A stretch of 64,000 nt of DNA from Cronobacter muytjensii ATCC 51329. GTDB taxonomy: Bacteria; Pseudomonadota; Gammaproteobacteria; Enterobacterales; Enterobacteriaceae. Both the position numbers and the translations under genes were made by a program. Shown here in pieces: positions 25,373 to 34,921 of this stretch. The notes under the pieces are model-generated. The model saw only the letters and a program-made list of their open reading frames with translations, was not told where the DNA came from and ran no database searches. Within the stretch, counting starts at the first letter, position 1; the number at the start of each line of letters is the position of its first letter. The stretch is from the NCBI RefSeq assembly GCF_001277195.1, contig NZ_CP012268.1:2108001-2172000 (forward strand), given 5' to 3'.

Positions 25373-26785
25373 ATGAAAAAGACGAAAATTGTTTGCACCA
25401 TCGGCCCGAAAACCGAATCCGAAGAAATGCTGACCAAAATGCTCGACGCGGGCATGAACGTGATGCGCCTTAACTTCTCCCACGGCGACTACGAAGAACA
25501 CGGTCAGCGCATCAAAAACCTGCGCAACGTTCTGGCGAAAACCGGCAAGCAAGCCGCTATCCTGCTGGACACGAAAGGCCCGGAAATCCGCACCATCAAA
25601 CTGGAAGGCGGCAACGACGTCTCTTTGAAAGCGGGCCAGACCTTTACCTTCACTACCGACAAATCTGTCGTCGGTAACAGCGAAACCGTAGCAGTGACCT
25701 ATGAAGGCTTCACCAAAGATCTGTCTGTCGGCAACACCGTGCTGGTGGACGACGGCCTGATCGGCATGGAAGTCACCGCCATCGAAGGCAACAAAGTCAT
25801 CTGTAAAGTGCTGAATAACGGCGATCTGGGCGAGAACAAAGGCGTTAACCTGCCGGGCGTCTCTATCGCACTGCCGGCGCTGGCGGAAAAAGACAAGAAA
25901 GACCTCATCTTTGGCTGCGAGCAGGGCGTCGACTTTGTGGCGGCTTCCTTTATTCGTAAACGTTCCGACGTAGAAGAAATTCGCCAGCACCTGAAGGCGC
26001 ACGGCGGCGAACATATCCAGATCATCTCCAAAATCGAAAACCAGGAAGGCCTGAACAACTTCGACGAAATCCTCGAAGCGTCTGATGGCATCATGGTTGC
26101 GCGTGGCGACCTGGGTGTAGAAATCCCGGTAGAAGAAGTTATTTTCGCGCAGAAGATGATGATCGAGAAATGCATCCGCGCGCGCAAAGTGGTTATCACC
26201 GCGACCCAGATGCTGGACTCCATGATTAAAAACCCGCGTCCGACCCGTGCGGAAGCCGGCGACGTGGCGAACGCCATTCTGGACGGCACCGACGCCGTGA
26301 TGCTCTCTGGCGAATCCGCTAAGGGCAAATACCCGCTGGAAGCCGTTACTATTATGGCGACCATCTGCGAGCGTACCGACCGCGTGATGACCAGCCGTCT
26401 GGAGTTCAACAACGACAGCCGTAAACTGCGCATCACCGAGGCCGTATGCCGCGGCGCGGTAGAAACTGCCGAGAAACTGGAAGCGCCGCTGATTGTCGTC
26501 GCGACCGAAGGCGGTAAATCTGCCAAGTCCGTGCGTAAATACTTCCCGGACGCCACTATCCTCGCGCTGACGACCAATGAACTGACCGCGCGTCAGCTGG
26601 TACTGAGCAAAGGCGTTGTGCCGCAGCTGGTGAAAGAGATCTCCTCTACGGACGATTTCTATCGTCTGGGCAAAGAAGCGGCGCTGGAAAGCGGTCTTGC
26701 GAAAAAGGGCGATGTGGTCGTCATGGTTTCCGGCGCGCTGGTGCCGAGCGGAACGACCAACACCGCTTCTGTACACGTCCTGTAA
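25373..26785 (+). CDS. pykF: Pyruvate kinase I
   Basis: Converts phosphoenolpyruvate and ADP to pyruvate and ATP in glycolysis; the type I enzyme is activated by fructose 1,6-bisphosphate. The 470-residue product equals E. coli PykF in length. It starts MKKTKIVCTIGPKTES and carries the substrate/metal segments LNFSHGDYEEH, ISKIENQEGL, IMVARGDLGVEI and the signature VVITATQMLDSMI. The frame is open upstream to 25277, but the ATG at 25373 matches homologues. It is opposed by ppsA, also in this window, which carries a Cra site as well. Confidence 0.97.
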   Translation: MKKTKIVCTIGPKTESEEMLTKMLDAGMNVMRLNFSHGDYEEHGQRIKNLRNVLAKTGKQAAILLDTKGPEIRTIKLEGGNDVSLKAGQTFTFTTDKSVVGNSETVAVTYEGFTKDLSVGNTVLVDDGLIGMEVTAIEGNKVICKVLNNGDLGENKGVNLPGVSIALPALAEKDKKDLIFGCEQGVDFVAASFIRKRSDVEEIRQHLKAHGGEHIQIISKIENQEGLNNFDEILEASDGIMVARGDLGVEIPVEEVIFAQKMMIEKCIRARKVVITATQMLDSMIKNPRPTRAEAGDVANAILDGTDAVMLSGESAKGKYPLEAVTIMATICERTDRVMTSRLEFNNDSRKLRITEAVCRGAVETAEKLEAPLIVVATEGGKSAKSVRKYFPDATILALTTNELTARQLVLSKGVVPQLVKEISSTDDFYRLGKEAALESGLAKKGDVVVMVSGALVPSGTTNTASVHVL

Positions 26786-26813
26786 TAATATCCACCTTTT
26801 TTTAAGGTCGATT

Positions 26814-26840
26814 AAAAAGGCGCCGAAAGGCGCCTTTTAA
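26814..26840 (+). terminator. Rho-independent terminator of pykF
   Basis: AAAAAGGCGCC-gaaa-GGCGCCTTTT: a strong stem with a GAAA loop and a T-run, 29 bp after the pykF stop. Confidence 0.92.
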
Positions 26841-27023
26841 TTTGGCTTAAATAGACGCTGTGAATAAAAAAGCAAATCGGATTTCACTATTTAACGCTGT
26901 TTTTTTCTAAGATGAATCCGATGAAAGTCTGCTGTTTTCCTTCATTTTTTTTAATGATCCGCGAAATGTCGATGCTTCTTTGAGCGAACGATCAAAATTA
27001 AGCGTATTCCCATCAAAAAAATA

Positions 27024-27052
27024 TTCTCAACCTAAAAAACTTTGTGTAATAC
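27024..27052 (+). promoter_or_regulatory. lpp promoter
   Basis: The stretch ATTCTCAACCTAAAAAACTT followed by TGTGTAATAC is almost identical to the strong E. coli lpp promoter, with TAATAC (27047-27052) as -10. The leader up to the ATG at 27098, including CAATCTAGAGGGTATTAATA, is also conserved. The rest of 26841-27023 is AT-rich and shows no gene. Confidence 0.85.
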
Positions 27053-27085
27053 TTGTAACGCTACATGGAGATTAACTCAATCTAG

Positions 27086-27334
<249 letters not shown>

Positions 27335-27350
27335 TAGTACCGTGTGAAAG

Positions 27351-27382
27351 AAAAATGGCGCACATTGTGCGCCATTTTTTTT
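27351..27382 (+). terminator. Rho-independent terminator of lpp
   Basis: AAAAATGGCGCACATTGTGC then GCCATTTTTTTT: perfect stem and long T-run, 17 bp after the lpp stop. Confidence 0.93.
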
Positions 27383-27495
27383 GCCTCTTCTCCGCCCCGC
27401 CTTCCCGCTTTCACCGCCTTCCCCGTTCGTTTCACTGATTACTGGTTTGCAGAACGATTTACTTCGCCCTCTCGTCTGCGCATCCTGCCTGATTT

Positions 27496-28518
27496 TTACT
27501 GCACCGTAACGTGTACCGCAGCCGCTGAGAGCGGCGCGCTCGCAGGCGGCGCAACCGTCGTCCTGACGCTCTGAAGCGTCGTTACCGGCGCTGACAGCGC
27601 GTCCGGCGCGCTTACCGTCACCGGATAGCCCGCACGGCGCGTCAGCGCATTATCAACTGCCTGCGCGTCAGTGCCCGCGTCATCAATAAACTGCCCGAAA
27701 GCGGCAGTAATGGCGACTGGCATGGTTTGTGGGTTATCCGCATCGCTGCGCGAGAGCGGCTGATGCACTTCCACATAACGCTTACCGTCTGGCTCACTGG
27801 AATATTTCACCGGCTCGTTGATTATCTGCACGCGCGTGCCCCAGGCCACCTGATTAAACAGCGCTTTGATATCCGCCGCGCGCATGCGGATACAGCCGGA
27901 GCTGGCCCGCAGACCGATACTGCTACGGGCATTGGTACCATGAATAAGATATTCGCCCCCGCCCTGCTGTAAACGCAGCGCAAAGCGCCCCAGCGGGTTA
28001 TTCGCCCCGGCGGGCACCACGGCAGGCAGCGTCACGCCCTGCGCCTGCGAGCGGGCGCGCATGGCGGCCGTCGGCGTCCAGGTCGGATTGGGGATTTTCT
28101 GGATAATGCGCGTCGACATCACCGGCGTTTCACGCCCGTTCAGGCCGATGCCGATGGGATACACTTGTACGCGGTTTTCGCCGGGCGGATAGTAATAGAG
28201 CCGCAACTCGGCCAGATTGACAATGATGCCTTCGCGCGGCGTGTCCGGCAGCAGCATCTGCGTCGGGATAGTCAGCTCGCTCCCCGGCATCGGCAGAAAC
28301 GGATCGACCGTATTATTGGCCTCCAGCAGCAACAGCACGCCGGTCTGAAATTCTTCCGCGACTTTCTCCAGGTTTTTACTCACGGCGGGCACGACATAGG
28401 TCTGGTTCTGGCCAATGAGGCGACTGCCGGGCGGCGGCAGTGGATAATCGACGGCACAGGCCTGCGTTGCGCCCATCATCAGCAGCGCGAACATCGGGAA
28501 GGAGCAGTTGCGTTTCAT
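27496..28518 (-). CDS. ldtE: L,D-transpeptidase LdtE (YnhG)
   Basis: Periplasmic L,D-transpeptidase of the YkuD family forming 3-3 (mDAP-mDAP) peptidoglycan cross-links. The 340 residues have a signal peptide ending near ACA-VDYPLPPPG and a degenerate LysM segment (about 38-90). The YkuD domain (about 97-235) has the catalytic HGTN and SSGCIRM with the nucleophilic Cys. A Pro/Ala-rich tail follows. The ATG at 28518 is preferred because AGG lies 8 nt upstream; a GTG two codons earlier is also in frame. It follows sufE with 95 bp between. The C-terminal about 60 residues differ from E. coli. Confidence 0.93.
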   Translation of the reverse strand: MKRNCSFPMFALLMMGATQACAVDYPLPPPGSRLIGQNQTYVVPAVSKNLEKVAEEFQTGVLLLLEANNTVDPFLPMPGSELTIPTQMLLPDTPREGIIVNLAELRLYYYPPGENRVQVYPIGIGLNGRETPVMSTRIIQKIPNPTWTPTAAMRARSQAQGVTLPAVVPAGANNPLGRFALRLQQGGGEYLIHGTNARSSIGLRASSGCIRMRAADIKALFNQVAWGTRVQIINEPVKYSSEPDGKRYVEVHQPLSRSDADNPQTMPVAITAAFGQFIDDAGTDAQAVDNALTRRAGYPVTVSAPDALSAPVTTLQSVRTTVAPPASAPLSAAAVHVTVQ

Positions 28519-28613
28519 AAGCACGACCTGTTTTCACCGGCAGGAGCCGGAATGCTGAACATCCGCGCAGCCCGCAAGGGCCGCGCGTGACAGGGAAAAG
28601 CCGTGCTTAAAGA

Positions 28614-29030
28614 TTAGCTCAGGTCGGCGGCTTTCGCGCGAATGGCGCGGATCATCGCCTCTAAGCCCTGCGAGCGGGACGGGGTGAGATGCTGCGTCAG
28701 CGACATCTCCTCAAACCAGGGGCGCACGTCGAAATTCAAGATGTCCTGCGCGGTCATCTGCTGATAGAGCGCGAACACCACGGCGATAAGCCCTTTGACG
28801 ATAGCCGCGTCGCTGTCGCCGCGCATCTCAATCACGCCGTCGTCACGCGGCGTCATGACGATCCAGACCTGGCTCTGGCAGCCCTGAATACGGTATTGCG
28901 GCGCGCGCTCCGCATCATTGAGCGGGGCCAGCCGCTGGCCGAGCTCGATGATATAGAGGTATTTTTCTTCCCAGTTGGCGCAGCGGTTAAAGTTACGCAG
29001 CAGTTTCTCTTTTTCCGGCAAACCAGCCAT
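28614..29030 (-). CDS. sufE: Cysteine desulfuration protein SufE
   Basis: Accepts persulfide sulfur from SufS and passes it to SufBCD during Fe-S cluster assembly under iron limitation or oxidative stress. The 138-residue length matches the family. The acceptor Cys is in YRIQGCQSQVW (Cys51), on the exposed loop typical of SufE. It is the last gene of sufABCDSE, 11 nt after sufS. No terminator was recognised between it and ldtE. Confidence 0.96.
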   Translation of the reverse strand: MAGLPEKEKLLRNFNRCANWEEKYLYIIELGQRLAPLNDAERAPQYRIQGCQSQVWIVMTPRDDGVIEMRGDSDAAIVKGLIAVVFALYQQMTAQDILNFDVRPWFEEMSLTQHLTPSRSQGLEAMIRAIRAKAADLS

Positions 29031-29041
29031 TGACGCTCCTT

Positions 29042-30262
29042 TCAGCCTAACAAACGATGAATGCGGATAAGCCCGGCCACCAGCCGGTCCACTTCATCTT
29101 CGGTATTGTACATCGCGAGGGACGCGCGGCACATCGCAGGCACGCCGTAAAACTCCATCAGCGGCATCGCGCAATGATGGCCGGTGCGCACCGCGACGCC
29201 ATAGTTATCCAGAAAACTGCCCACGTCATAGGCGTGGTGTTTGCCGAGGTTAAAGGCGATAACACCGAGCCGCTCCGCCGGGCCGTAAATCTCTAATTCC
29301 GGCACCGCCTGCAACTCGCGCAGCGCGTAAGTCATCAGCGTGCGCTCATAGTCGTGAATATTCTCAAGACCAATAGCATCGACATAATCCATCGCCGCGC
29401 CAAGCCCGATGATCCCGCCGGTATTGGGCGTGCCGGCTTCAAAGCGCCACGGCGCCGCCGCCCAGGTGGTGCCTTCCGTCAGGCTGACAGTGGCGATCAT
29501 CGCACCGCCTCCTTCCCACGGCGGCATCGCCTGGAGGATATCTTCTTTGACGTACAGAATGCCGATGCCGGTAGGCCCATAGAGCTTGTGGCCGGAGAAG
29601 AGGTAGAAATCGCAGTCCAGCGCCTGGACGTCAATCTTGTGATGCATCACCGCCTGCGCGCCGTCTACCAGCACTTTCACGCCCGCCTGATGCGCCGTCG
29701 CGATTATCTCCGCGATAGGGTTTTCGGTGCCGAGCACGTTGGAGACGTGCGTCACCGCCACCAGACGGGTGCGCTCGTCGATAAGTGACGGCAGTATGTC
29801 GAGCTGCAGCGTGCCGTCCTGATTAATCGGCAGCACGCGCAACTGCGCGCCGGTACGCGCGCAGAGCATCTGCCAGGGCACAATATTGGCATGATGCTCC
29901 ATCGCGGTGATGATCAGGTTATCGCCTGCGCGCAGCTGGCTGTTGCCCCAGCTGTTTGCCACGAGGTTGATCCCCTCGGTCGTACCGCGTACGAAAACGA
30001 TCTCTTCCGGCAGGCGCGCGTTAATAAACTGCGCCGCCCGGGTGCGTACGGCTTCCATGCGCTGAGTCGCTTCTGCGCTCAGCGTGTGAATGCCGCGATG
30101 CACGGCCGCGTAGCCGTGGCGGTAGAATTCCGCCTCGGCCTCAATTACTGCCGTCGGCTTCTGCGCGCTGGCGGCGCTGTCGAGATAGGCCAGCGGCTGG
30201 CCGTTCACCTCGCGCGCCAGCACCGGGAAGTCACTGCGCACCTGCTGTAGAGAAAAACTCAT
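29042..30262 (-). CDS. sufS: Cysteine desulfurase SufS
   Basis: PLP-dependent group II cysteine desulfurase that mobilises sulfur from cysteine for the Suf machinery. In the 406 residues, the PLP lysine lies in FYLFSGHKLYGPTGIG, and the catalytic Cys364 is in RTGHHCAMPLMEFYG, the RxGHHCA consensus of type II desulfurases. The start overlaps the sufD stop by 4 nt (ATGA), coupling the two genes. Confidence 0.97.
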   Translation of the reverse strand: MSFSLQQVRSDFPVLAREVNGQPLAYLDSAASAQKPTAVIEAEAEFYRHGYAAVHRGIHTLSAEATQRMEAVRTRAAQFINARLPEEIVFVRGTTEGINLVANSWGNSQLRAGDNLIITAMEHHANIVPWQMLCARTGAQLRVLPINQDGTLQLDILPSLIDERTRLVAVTHVSNVLGTENPIAEIIATAHQAGVKVLVDGAQAVMHHKIDVQALDCDFYLFSGHKLYGPTGIGILYVKEDILQAMPPWEGGGAMIATVSLTEGTTWAAAPWRFEAGTPNTGGIIGLGAAMDYVDAIGLENIHDYERTLMTYALRELQAVPELEIYGPAERLGVIAFNLGKHHAYDVGSFLDNYGVAVRTGHHCAMPLMEFYGVPAMCRASLAMYNTEDEVDRLVAGLIRIHRLLG

Positions 30263-31533
30263 GCCTCTCCCCCTGCGAAGCGCTGGCCGATACGCGCCAG
30301 CACCTGCTGTTTGAGCGCCTCGTCGTGGATGCTTTCAGTAAGCTCCGCGGCGAACGCGTAGATAATCATCTGCTGCGCCGCCTGTTCACTGATGCCGCGC
30401 GAACGCAGGTAGAACATCTGCTCATCGTCGATGCGGCCTACGGTCGCGCCGTGGCTGCATTTCACGTCATCGGCGTAAATTTCCAGCTGCGGTTTGGTAT
30501 CGACTTCCGCAAGCCGGCCCAGCAGCAGGTTGTTGTTGGTCATCTGCCCGTCAGTTTTAATGGCGTGCTGCGCGACTTTGATCAGCCCGTTAAACACCGC
30601 GCGGCCTTTGTCGCGCACGATGGTTTTGTGCAGCTGACGGCTGTTGCAGTAACCCTTGTTGTGCTCAAGCCAGGTGCGGGTATCGCACACTTCGTTATTT
30701 ACCGGCAGCGCCAGGCTGTTGACCCGCAGCGTAATGTTTTCGCCGTTAAGCTGGGTGCTGGTGTTGTGGCGCAAGACGCCCGCGCCAAGCAGATAACTGC
30801 TGCTGGCGGCCTGCGCATCCTGTGCGACCAACATATCGTTATGCGCGAAATGCCAGCTCTGCGGGTTCTCAAACGCCAGCTTATAGTGGTTTAGCTGCGC
30901 GTTGGCGCCCACCTGCATGGTCAGACGCGCGCCGGTAAAATGCGGCTGCGCGTCGCGGCTGACATAATGCTCGATAACCGTGGCCTGCGCGCCTTCCGCC
31001 AGTTCCAGATGATGACGATAGTGCACGGTGTTCATCTCATCGTCCGCGCGACCCGCGCTGATATGCATCAGCAGCAGCGCTTTGGACGGCTGCTGGTTAC
31101 GCGCCACGCGAATGTGCGTCACGCTCTGCGCGAGGCTCTCGGTGAGGTGCAAAAACGCCTCCGGCTGTACCGGCGCGGGCAGCCCGCCGCGGCTGTCGTT
31201 GACGCTAATCTCAAAACCACTCTCATCAAGCGTATCGCTGAATTCTTGCGCGAAGCGGCCATCGATAAACACCATCCGCAGCGCGTCGACTGGCAGCGCC
31301 AGCGCGTCGAACGCGGCGCGGTCAAGCGACTGCGGCGCAGGCGTCACGAAATCATGCTTCAGCAAACCGTCGAGCGGCGTGTATTTCCAGTTCTCATGCT
31401 TGCGGGTGGGCAGACCGAGGCGCAGCAGCTGTTGCAGATGCTCGCGCGCCTCTTCGGAGCGCTCCCCGCCCTGCGCTTCAAACAGGCGATGCCACTGTTG
31501 CAGCGCGTTACTGCTGTTCGGTAAGCCAGCCAT
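30259..31533 (-). CDS. sufD: Fe-S cluster scaffold subunit SufD
   Basis: Component of the SufBC2D scaffold on which Fe-S clusters are built. The 424 residues have an N-terminal helical part with LPTRKHENWKYTPL, then the right-handed beta-helix core and the C-terminal segment with KCSHGATVGRID, which contains the conserved Cys/His implicated in cluster formation. It overlaps the 3' end of sufC by 26 nt, as in E. coli, so this start is supported by synteny. Confidence 0.95.
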   Translation of the reverse strand: MAGLPNSSNALQQWHRLFEAQGGERSEEAREHLQQLLRLGLPTRKHENWKYTPLDGLLKHDFVTPAPQSLDRAAFDALALPVDALRMVFIDGRFAQEFSDTLDESGFEISVNDSRGGLPAPVQPEAFLHLTESLAQSVTHIRVARNQQPSKALLLMHISAGRADDEMNTVHYRHHLELAEGAQATVIEHYVSRDAQPHFTGARLTMQVGANAQLNHYKLAFENPQSWHFAHNDMLVAQDAQAASSSYLLGAGVLRHNTSTQLNGENITLRVNSLALPVNNEVCDTRTWLEHNKGYCNSRQLHKTIVRDKGRAVFNGLIKVAQHAIKTDGQMTNNNLLLGRLAEVDTKPQLEIYADDVKCSHGATVGRIDDEQMFYLRSRGISEQAAQQMIIYAFAAELTESIHDEALKQQVLARIGQRFAGGEA

Positions 31534-32254
31534 AGCCCTGCTCCTCCAGCTGTTTGACCAGAGAGAAGTCGCCAGACTTCACGATCCGCCCCTGATACAG
31601 CACATGGACGACATCGGGCTTGATGTAGTCCAGAATGCGCTGGTAGTGGGTGACGATGATAAACGAGCGTTTGCCGTCGCGCAGCGCGTTCACCCCTTCG
31701 GAGACGATTTTCAGGGCGTCGATATCAAGCCCGGAGTCGGTTTCGTCAAGAATACACAGATCCGGCTCCAGCACCGCCATTTGCAGGATGTCGTTACGCT
31801 TTTTCTCACCGCCGGAGAAGCCGACGTTTACCGAACGGGTCAGCAGATCTTCAGGCATTTGCAGCAGCTTAATTTTCTCTTCCATCAGATCCTGGAAGTC
31901 GAAGCGGTCAAGCTCCTCCTGGCCACGGTATTCGCGCACGGCGTTCAGCGCGGTTTGCAGAAAGAACTGGTTGCTGACGCCCGGGATCTCCACCGGATAC
32001 TGGAACGCCATAAAGATGCCTTCGCCCGCGCGCTCTTCCGGCGACAGCGCCAGCAGATCTTTACCTTTAAACTGCACTTCGCCGCCGGTGATTTCATAAT
32101 CCTCACGCCCGGCGAGCGTCGCGGAGAGCGTACTTTTCCCGGAGCCGTTCGGCCCCATAATGGCGTGCACTTCCCCTGGTTTTACTTCAAGGTTTAAACC
32201 GCGCAGGATAGCCTTCTCTTCCACGCTGACCTGTAAATCTTTAATGCTTAACAT
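31508..32254 (-). CDS. sufC: Fe-S assembly ATPase SufC
   Basis: Soluble ABC-type ATPase that drives conformational change in SufBCD. In the 248 residues, Walker A is MGPNGSGKST (about 33-42), the signature is FSGGEKKRND, and Walker B is LCILDETDSGLD. There is no membrane domain, in line with the Suf family. It lies between sufB (20-nt gap) and sufD. Confidence 0.97.
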   Translation of the reverse strand: MLSIKDLQVSVEEKAILRGLNLEVKPGEVHAIMGPNGSGKSTLSATLAGREDYEITGGEVQFKGKDLLALSPEERAGEGIFMAFQYPVEIPGVSNQFFLQTALNAVREYRGQEELDRFDFQDLMEEKIKLLQMPEDLLTRSVNVGFSGGEKKRNDILQMAVLEPDLCILDETDSGLDIDALKIVSEGVNALRDGKRSFIIVTHYQRILDYIKPDVVHVLYQGRIVKSGDFSLVKQLEEQGYGWLTEQQ

Positions 32255-32274
32255 GTCTTATCCTTTTTCTCGCC

Positions 32275-33765
32275 TTAGCCGACGCTGTGCTCAAGGCTAA
32301 TGGCTAATAATTTTTGCGCTTCGACCGCGAATTCCAGCGGCAGCTCTGAGAAGACATCCTTACAGAAGCCGTTAACAATCATAGAGATAGCGTCTTCTTC
32401 GCTGATCCCGCGCTGTAAGCAGTAGAACAGTTGATCTTCACCGATGCGCGAGGTCGTCGCCTCATGTTCAAGCTGGGCGCTGTTGTTGCGGCACTCGACA
32501 TACGGGAATGTATGCGCGCCGCAGTCCGGGCCTATCAGCATTGAGTCGCACTGCGTAAAGTTACGGGCGTTAGTGGCGGTCGGCATGATTTTCACAAGCC
32601 CGCGATAGCTGTTCTGGCTCTGACCGGCCGAAATGCCCTTCGAGATAATCGTCGATTTCGTGTTTTTGCCGATGTGGATCATCTTGGTGCCGGTATCGGC
32701 CTGCTGATGGCCGCTGGTCAGCGCCACCGAGTAGAACTCGCCGATGGAGTTGTCGCCGCGCAGGATGACGCTCGGGTATTTCCAGGTGATCGCCGAGCCG
32801 GTTTCCGACTGAGTCCAGGACATCTTGCTGTTTTCGCCTTCGCACAGCGCGCGCTTGGTAACGAAGTTGAGAATGCCGCCGGTGTTGTTGTCGCCAGGGA
32901 ACCAGTTCTGCACCGTGGAGTATTTCACTTCGGCATCTTTATGGATGATGACTTCCACCACCGCCGCGTGCAGCTGGTAGCTGTCGCGCACCGGCGCCGA
33001 GCAGCCTTCGATATAGCTTACGTAGCTGCCTTCATCCGCCACCAGGATGGTGCGCTCGAACTGGCCGGTTTTTTCCGCGTTGATGCGGAAATAGGTGGAA
33101 AGCTCCATCGGGCAGCGCACACCCTTCGGCACATAGATAAAGGTGCCGTCGGAGGCGACCGCAGCATTCAGCGCGGCGAAGAAGTTATCGTTCGAGGGCA
33201 CGACGGTGCCGATGTATTTCTTCACCAGCTCCGGATGATCGTGGATAGCCTCGCCGAAGGAACAGAAGATAATCCCCTGCTCCGCCAGTTTGTCGCGGTA
33301 AGTTGTGGCAACGGAAACGGAGTCAAAAATTGCGTCCACCGCCACTTCACGGCCTTCGCGTACCGGTACGCCGAGCTGGTTAAACGCCTCTTCCACTTCC
33401 TGTGTCAGGTAGCTATTGCTGTTGCCGCCCGGCTGCTGAACGGCGCCCGGCTGGGACGCGCAGGCATCGTCGCAATGACCGCAGGACGGCGCGGAATAAT
33501 AGCTGTAATCCTGATAATTGAGCTTGTCGTAATGCGCATGCAGCCAGTGGGGCTCTTCCATCTCAAGCCAGGCGCGGTAGGCGTTCAGGCGAAACTCAAG
33601 CATCCACTCAGGCTCGTTGCGTTTAGCGGAAATGGCGCGCACTACCTCTTCGTTGATGCCGTGCGCCAGTTCATCGGTCTGAAGCCGGGTAAAAAAGCCC
33701 TCTTTATAGTTCAGGGGGCCGCTCCAGGTGTTGACATCGTCAGTTGCTTCACTGTTACGGGACAT
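32275..33765 (-). CDS. sufB: Fe-S cluster scaffold subunit SufB
   Basis: Main scaffold protein of SufBC2D. The 496 residues are very close to E. coli (495). They include CGHCDDACAS near residue 100, the motif FIYVPKGVRCPMELSTYFRI, the core VQNWFPGDNNTGGILNFVTK with the adjacent Cys, and the C-terminal RNNSAQLEHEATTSRIGEDQ. The start is 2 nt after the sufA stop. The His/Asn/Ser-rich stretch after position 110 (QQPGGNSNSYL) is the main difference from E. coli. Confidence 0.96.
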   Translation of the reverse strand: MSRNSEATDDVNTWSGPLNYKEGFFTRLQTDELAHGINEEVVRAISAKRNEPEWMLEFRLNAYRAWLEMEEPHWLHAHYDKLNYQDYSYYSAPSCGHCDDACASQPGAVQQPGGNSNSYLTQEVEEAFNQLGVPVREGREVAVDAIFDSVSVATTYRDKLAEQGIIFCSFGEAIHDHPELVKKYIGTVVPSNDNFFAALNAAVASDGTFIYVPKGVRCPMELSTYFRINAEKTGQFERTILVADEGSYVSYIEGCSAPVRDSYQLHAAVVEVIIHKDAEVKYSTVQNWFPGDNNTGGILNFVTKRALCEGENSKMSWTQSETGSAITWKYPSVILRGDNSIGEFYSVALTSGHQQADTGTKMIHIGKNTKSTIISKGISAGQSQNSYRGLVKIMPTATNARNFTQCDSMLIGPDCGAHTFPYVECRNNSAQLEHEATTSRIGEDQLFYCLQRGISEEDAISMIVNGFCKDVFSELPLEFAVEAQKLLAISLEHSVG

Positions 33766-33767
33766 AA

Positions 33768-34145
33768 TTACTCCGCCTGGACCCCAAAACTTTCACCGCA
33801 GCCGCACGCGTGCTGCGCTTTAGGGTTATTGAATTTAAAAATCTGGTTTAAGCCTTCGCGCACGTAATCCACTTCGGTGCCGTCGATAAACGGCATCGCC
33901 TGAAGCGGAACGTACAGGCGCGCGCCTTCCGCCTCAAAAACAAGATCGTCGTCTTTAGGATCGCTGACCGTGTCCAGCACATAGCCAAACCCGGCGCAGC
34001 CGCTCTGTTTCACGCTAAGACGCACCCCCAGCAGACCCGGTTTCTGCGCCATTAAGTCGCGAATATGTTTCGCCGCGTCTGGCGTCATCGTCAGGCCCTG
34101 CCAGCTGAACTCTGCGGGGTTGAACGTACCTGCTTGTGATTCCAT
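33768..34145 (-). CDS. sufA: Fe-S cluster carrier SufA
   Basis: A-type carrier receiving clusters from SufBCD and passing them to apo-proteins. The 125-residue protein carries the three conserved cysteines of the HesB/IscA family: SGCAGFGY and the C-terminal CGCGESF. The N-terminal extension MESQAGTFNP is typical of SufA as opposed to IscA. First gene of the suf operon, with AGGAGG upstream of the start; the regulatory region is 34146-34260. Confidence 0.96.
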   Translation of the reverse strand: MESQAGTFNPAEFSWQGLTMTPDAAKHIRDLMAQKPGLLGVRLSVKQSGCAGFGYVLDTVSDPKDDDLVFEAEGARLYVPLQAMPFIDGTEVDYVREGLNQIFKFNNPKAQHACGCGESFGVQAE

Positions 34146-34193
34146 AGGTCTGCCTCCTGGAGTGATTGCCTGTCAGGCGATAACGCTATGTTA

Positions 34194-34210
34194 GTGATAA
34201 TAATTATCAC
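34194..34210. promoter_or_regulatory. Fur-like box upstream of sufA
   Basis: GTGATAATAATTATCAC is a near-perfect palindrome matching the Fur box core GATAATnATTATC, about 50 bp upstream of the sufA start. Fur repression of suf is established in E. coli. OxyR, IscR and IHF sites are expected further upstream but were not recognised. The remainder up to 34474 shows no gene. Confidence 0.75.
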
Positions 34211-34474
34211 TTCAACCTCTGCGGATCAGGGGTATTCCCGTTAAAGGCACTTTTTGAACACTTTTATTAAGCATAGACCCTCCCTGAGAGCCTGCAGCAG
34301 GCAAAAATGACGCCTGAAAAATGTTTTTTATCAATGTCTTATTAAACGAAACGCAGAAATTAACACGTGACGATAGCGCCGCAACAAAAGATGTATCGTT
34401 TATACCTATTTATATAATAGCGCCCCTGTGGAGAGGCGGTTTGCGTAAAGGGCGGTTATGGCTGGTAATAAGGA

Positions 34475-34500
34475 GAAAGAAAACCCGGCGAGCGCCGGGT
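34475..34500 (-). terminator. Rho-independent terminator after menI
   Basis: On the minus strand ACCCGGCG-ct-CGCCGGGT is followed by TTTC and a pyrimidine-rich tract. It starts 10 nt after the menI stop and separates it from the suf promoter region. Confidence 0.85.
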
Positions 34501-34510
34501 CAGGAGATCA

Positions 34511-34921
34511 TTACACCACTGCCGTGGTGAGCCGTGATGAACAGCAGAGCCGGTTCTGCTCGTCAAAGATTTCTATCTGCCACACCTGATGACGACGCCC
34601 GACATGCACCGCGCGGCAGACGCCGCGCACGCGGCCGCTACGCACGCTGCGAAGATGATTAGCGTTGACCTCAAGCCCGACAACGTTTTGCTCGCCCTCG
34701 CAGCAGAGGTAGCCCGCTACCGAACCGAGCGTTTCCGCCAGCACCACTGACGCACCGCCGTGCAGCAGGCCGAATGGCTGGTGGGTACGGCTGTCCACCG
34801 GCATGGTGGCTTCAAGCTCCGCGTCATCAAGCCGGGTGAAGCGGATATCCAGCAGCCCGACCATGTTATTGGCGCCCATGGCGTTCAGCGCCTCAAGCGT
34901 GGCGGTGCGCCGCCAGATCAT
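34511..34921 (-). CDS. menI: 1,4-dihydroxy-2-naphthoyl-CoA hydrolase MenI (YdiI)
   Basis: Hotdog-fold thioesterase of menaquinone biosynthesis. The 136-residue product is the family length when the ATG at 34921 is used, giving MIWRRTATLEALNAM. The frame is open to 34996, but the shorter start overlaps the ydiJ stop (ATGA) and fits homologues. Motifs are HQPFGLLHGGASVVLAETLGS, with the catalytic Glu, and VGLEVNANHLRSV. It is translationally coupled to ydiJ. Confidence 0.93.
   Translation of the reverse strand: MIWRRTATLEALNAMGANNMVGLLDIRFTRLDDAELEATMPVDSRTHQPFGLLHGGASVVLAETLGSVAGYLCCEGEQNVVGLEVNANHLRSVRSGRVRGVCRAVHVGRRHQVWQIEIFDEQNRLCCSSRLTTAVV

Noticed and set aside
25355..26776. 473-codon frame antisense to pykF
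   Set aside because: Produced by codon bias in a highly expressed gene; no start signal or homologous family recognised.
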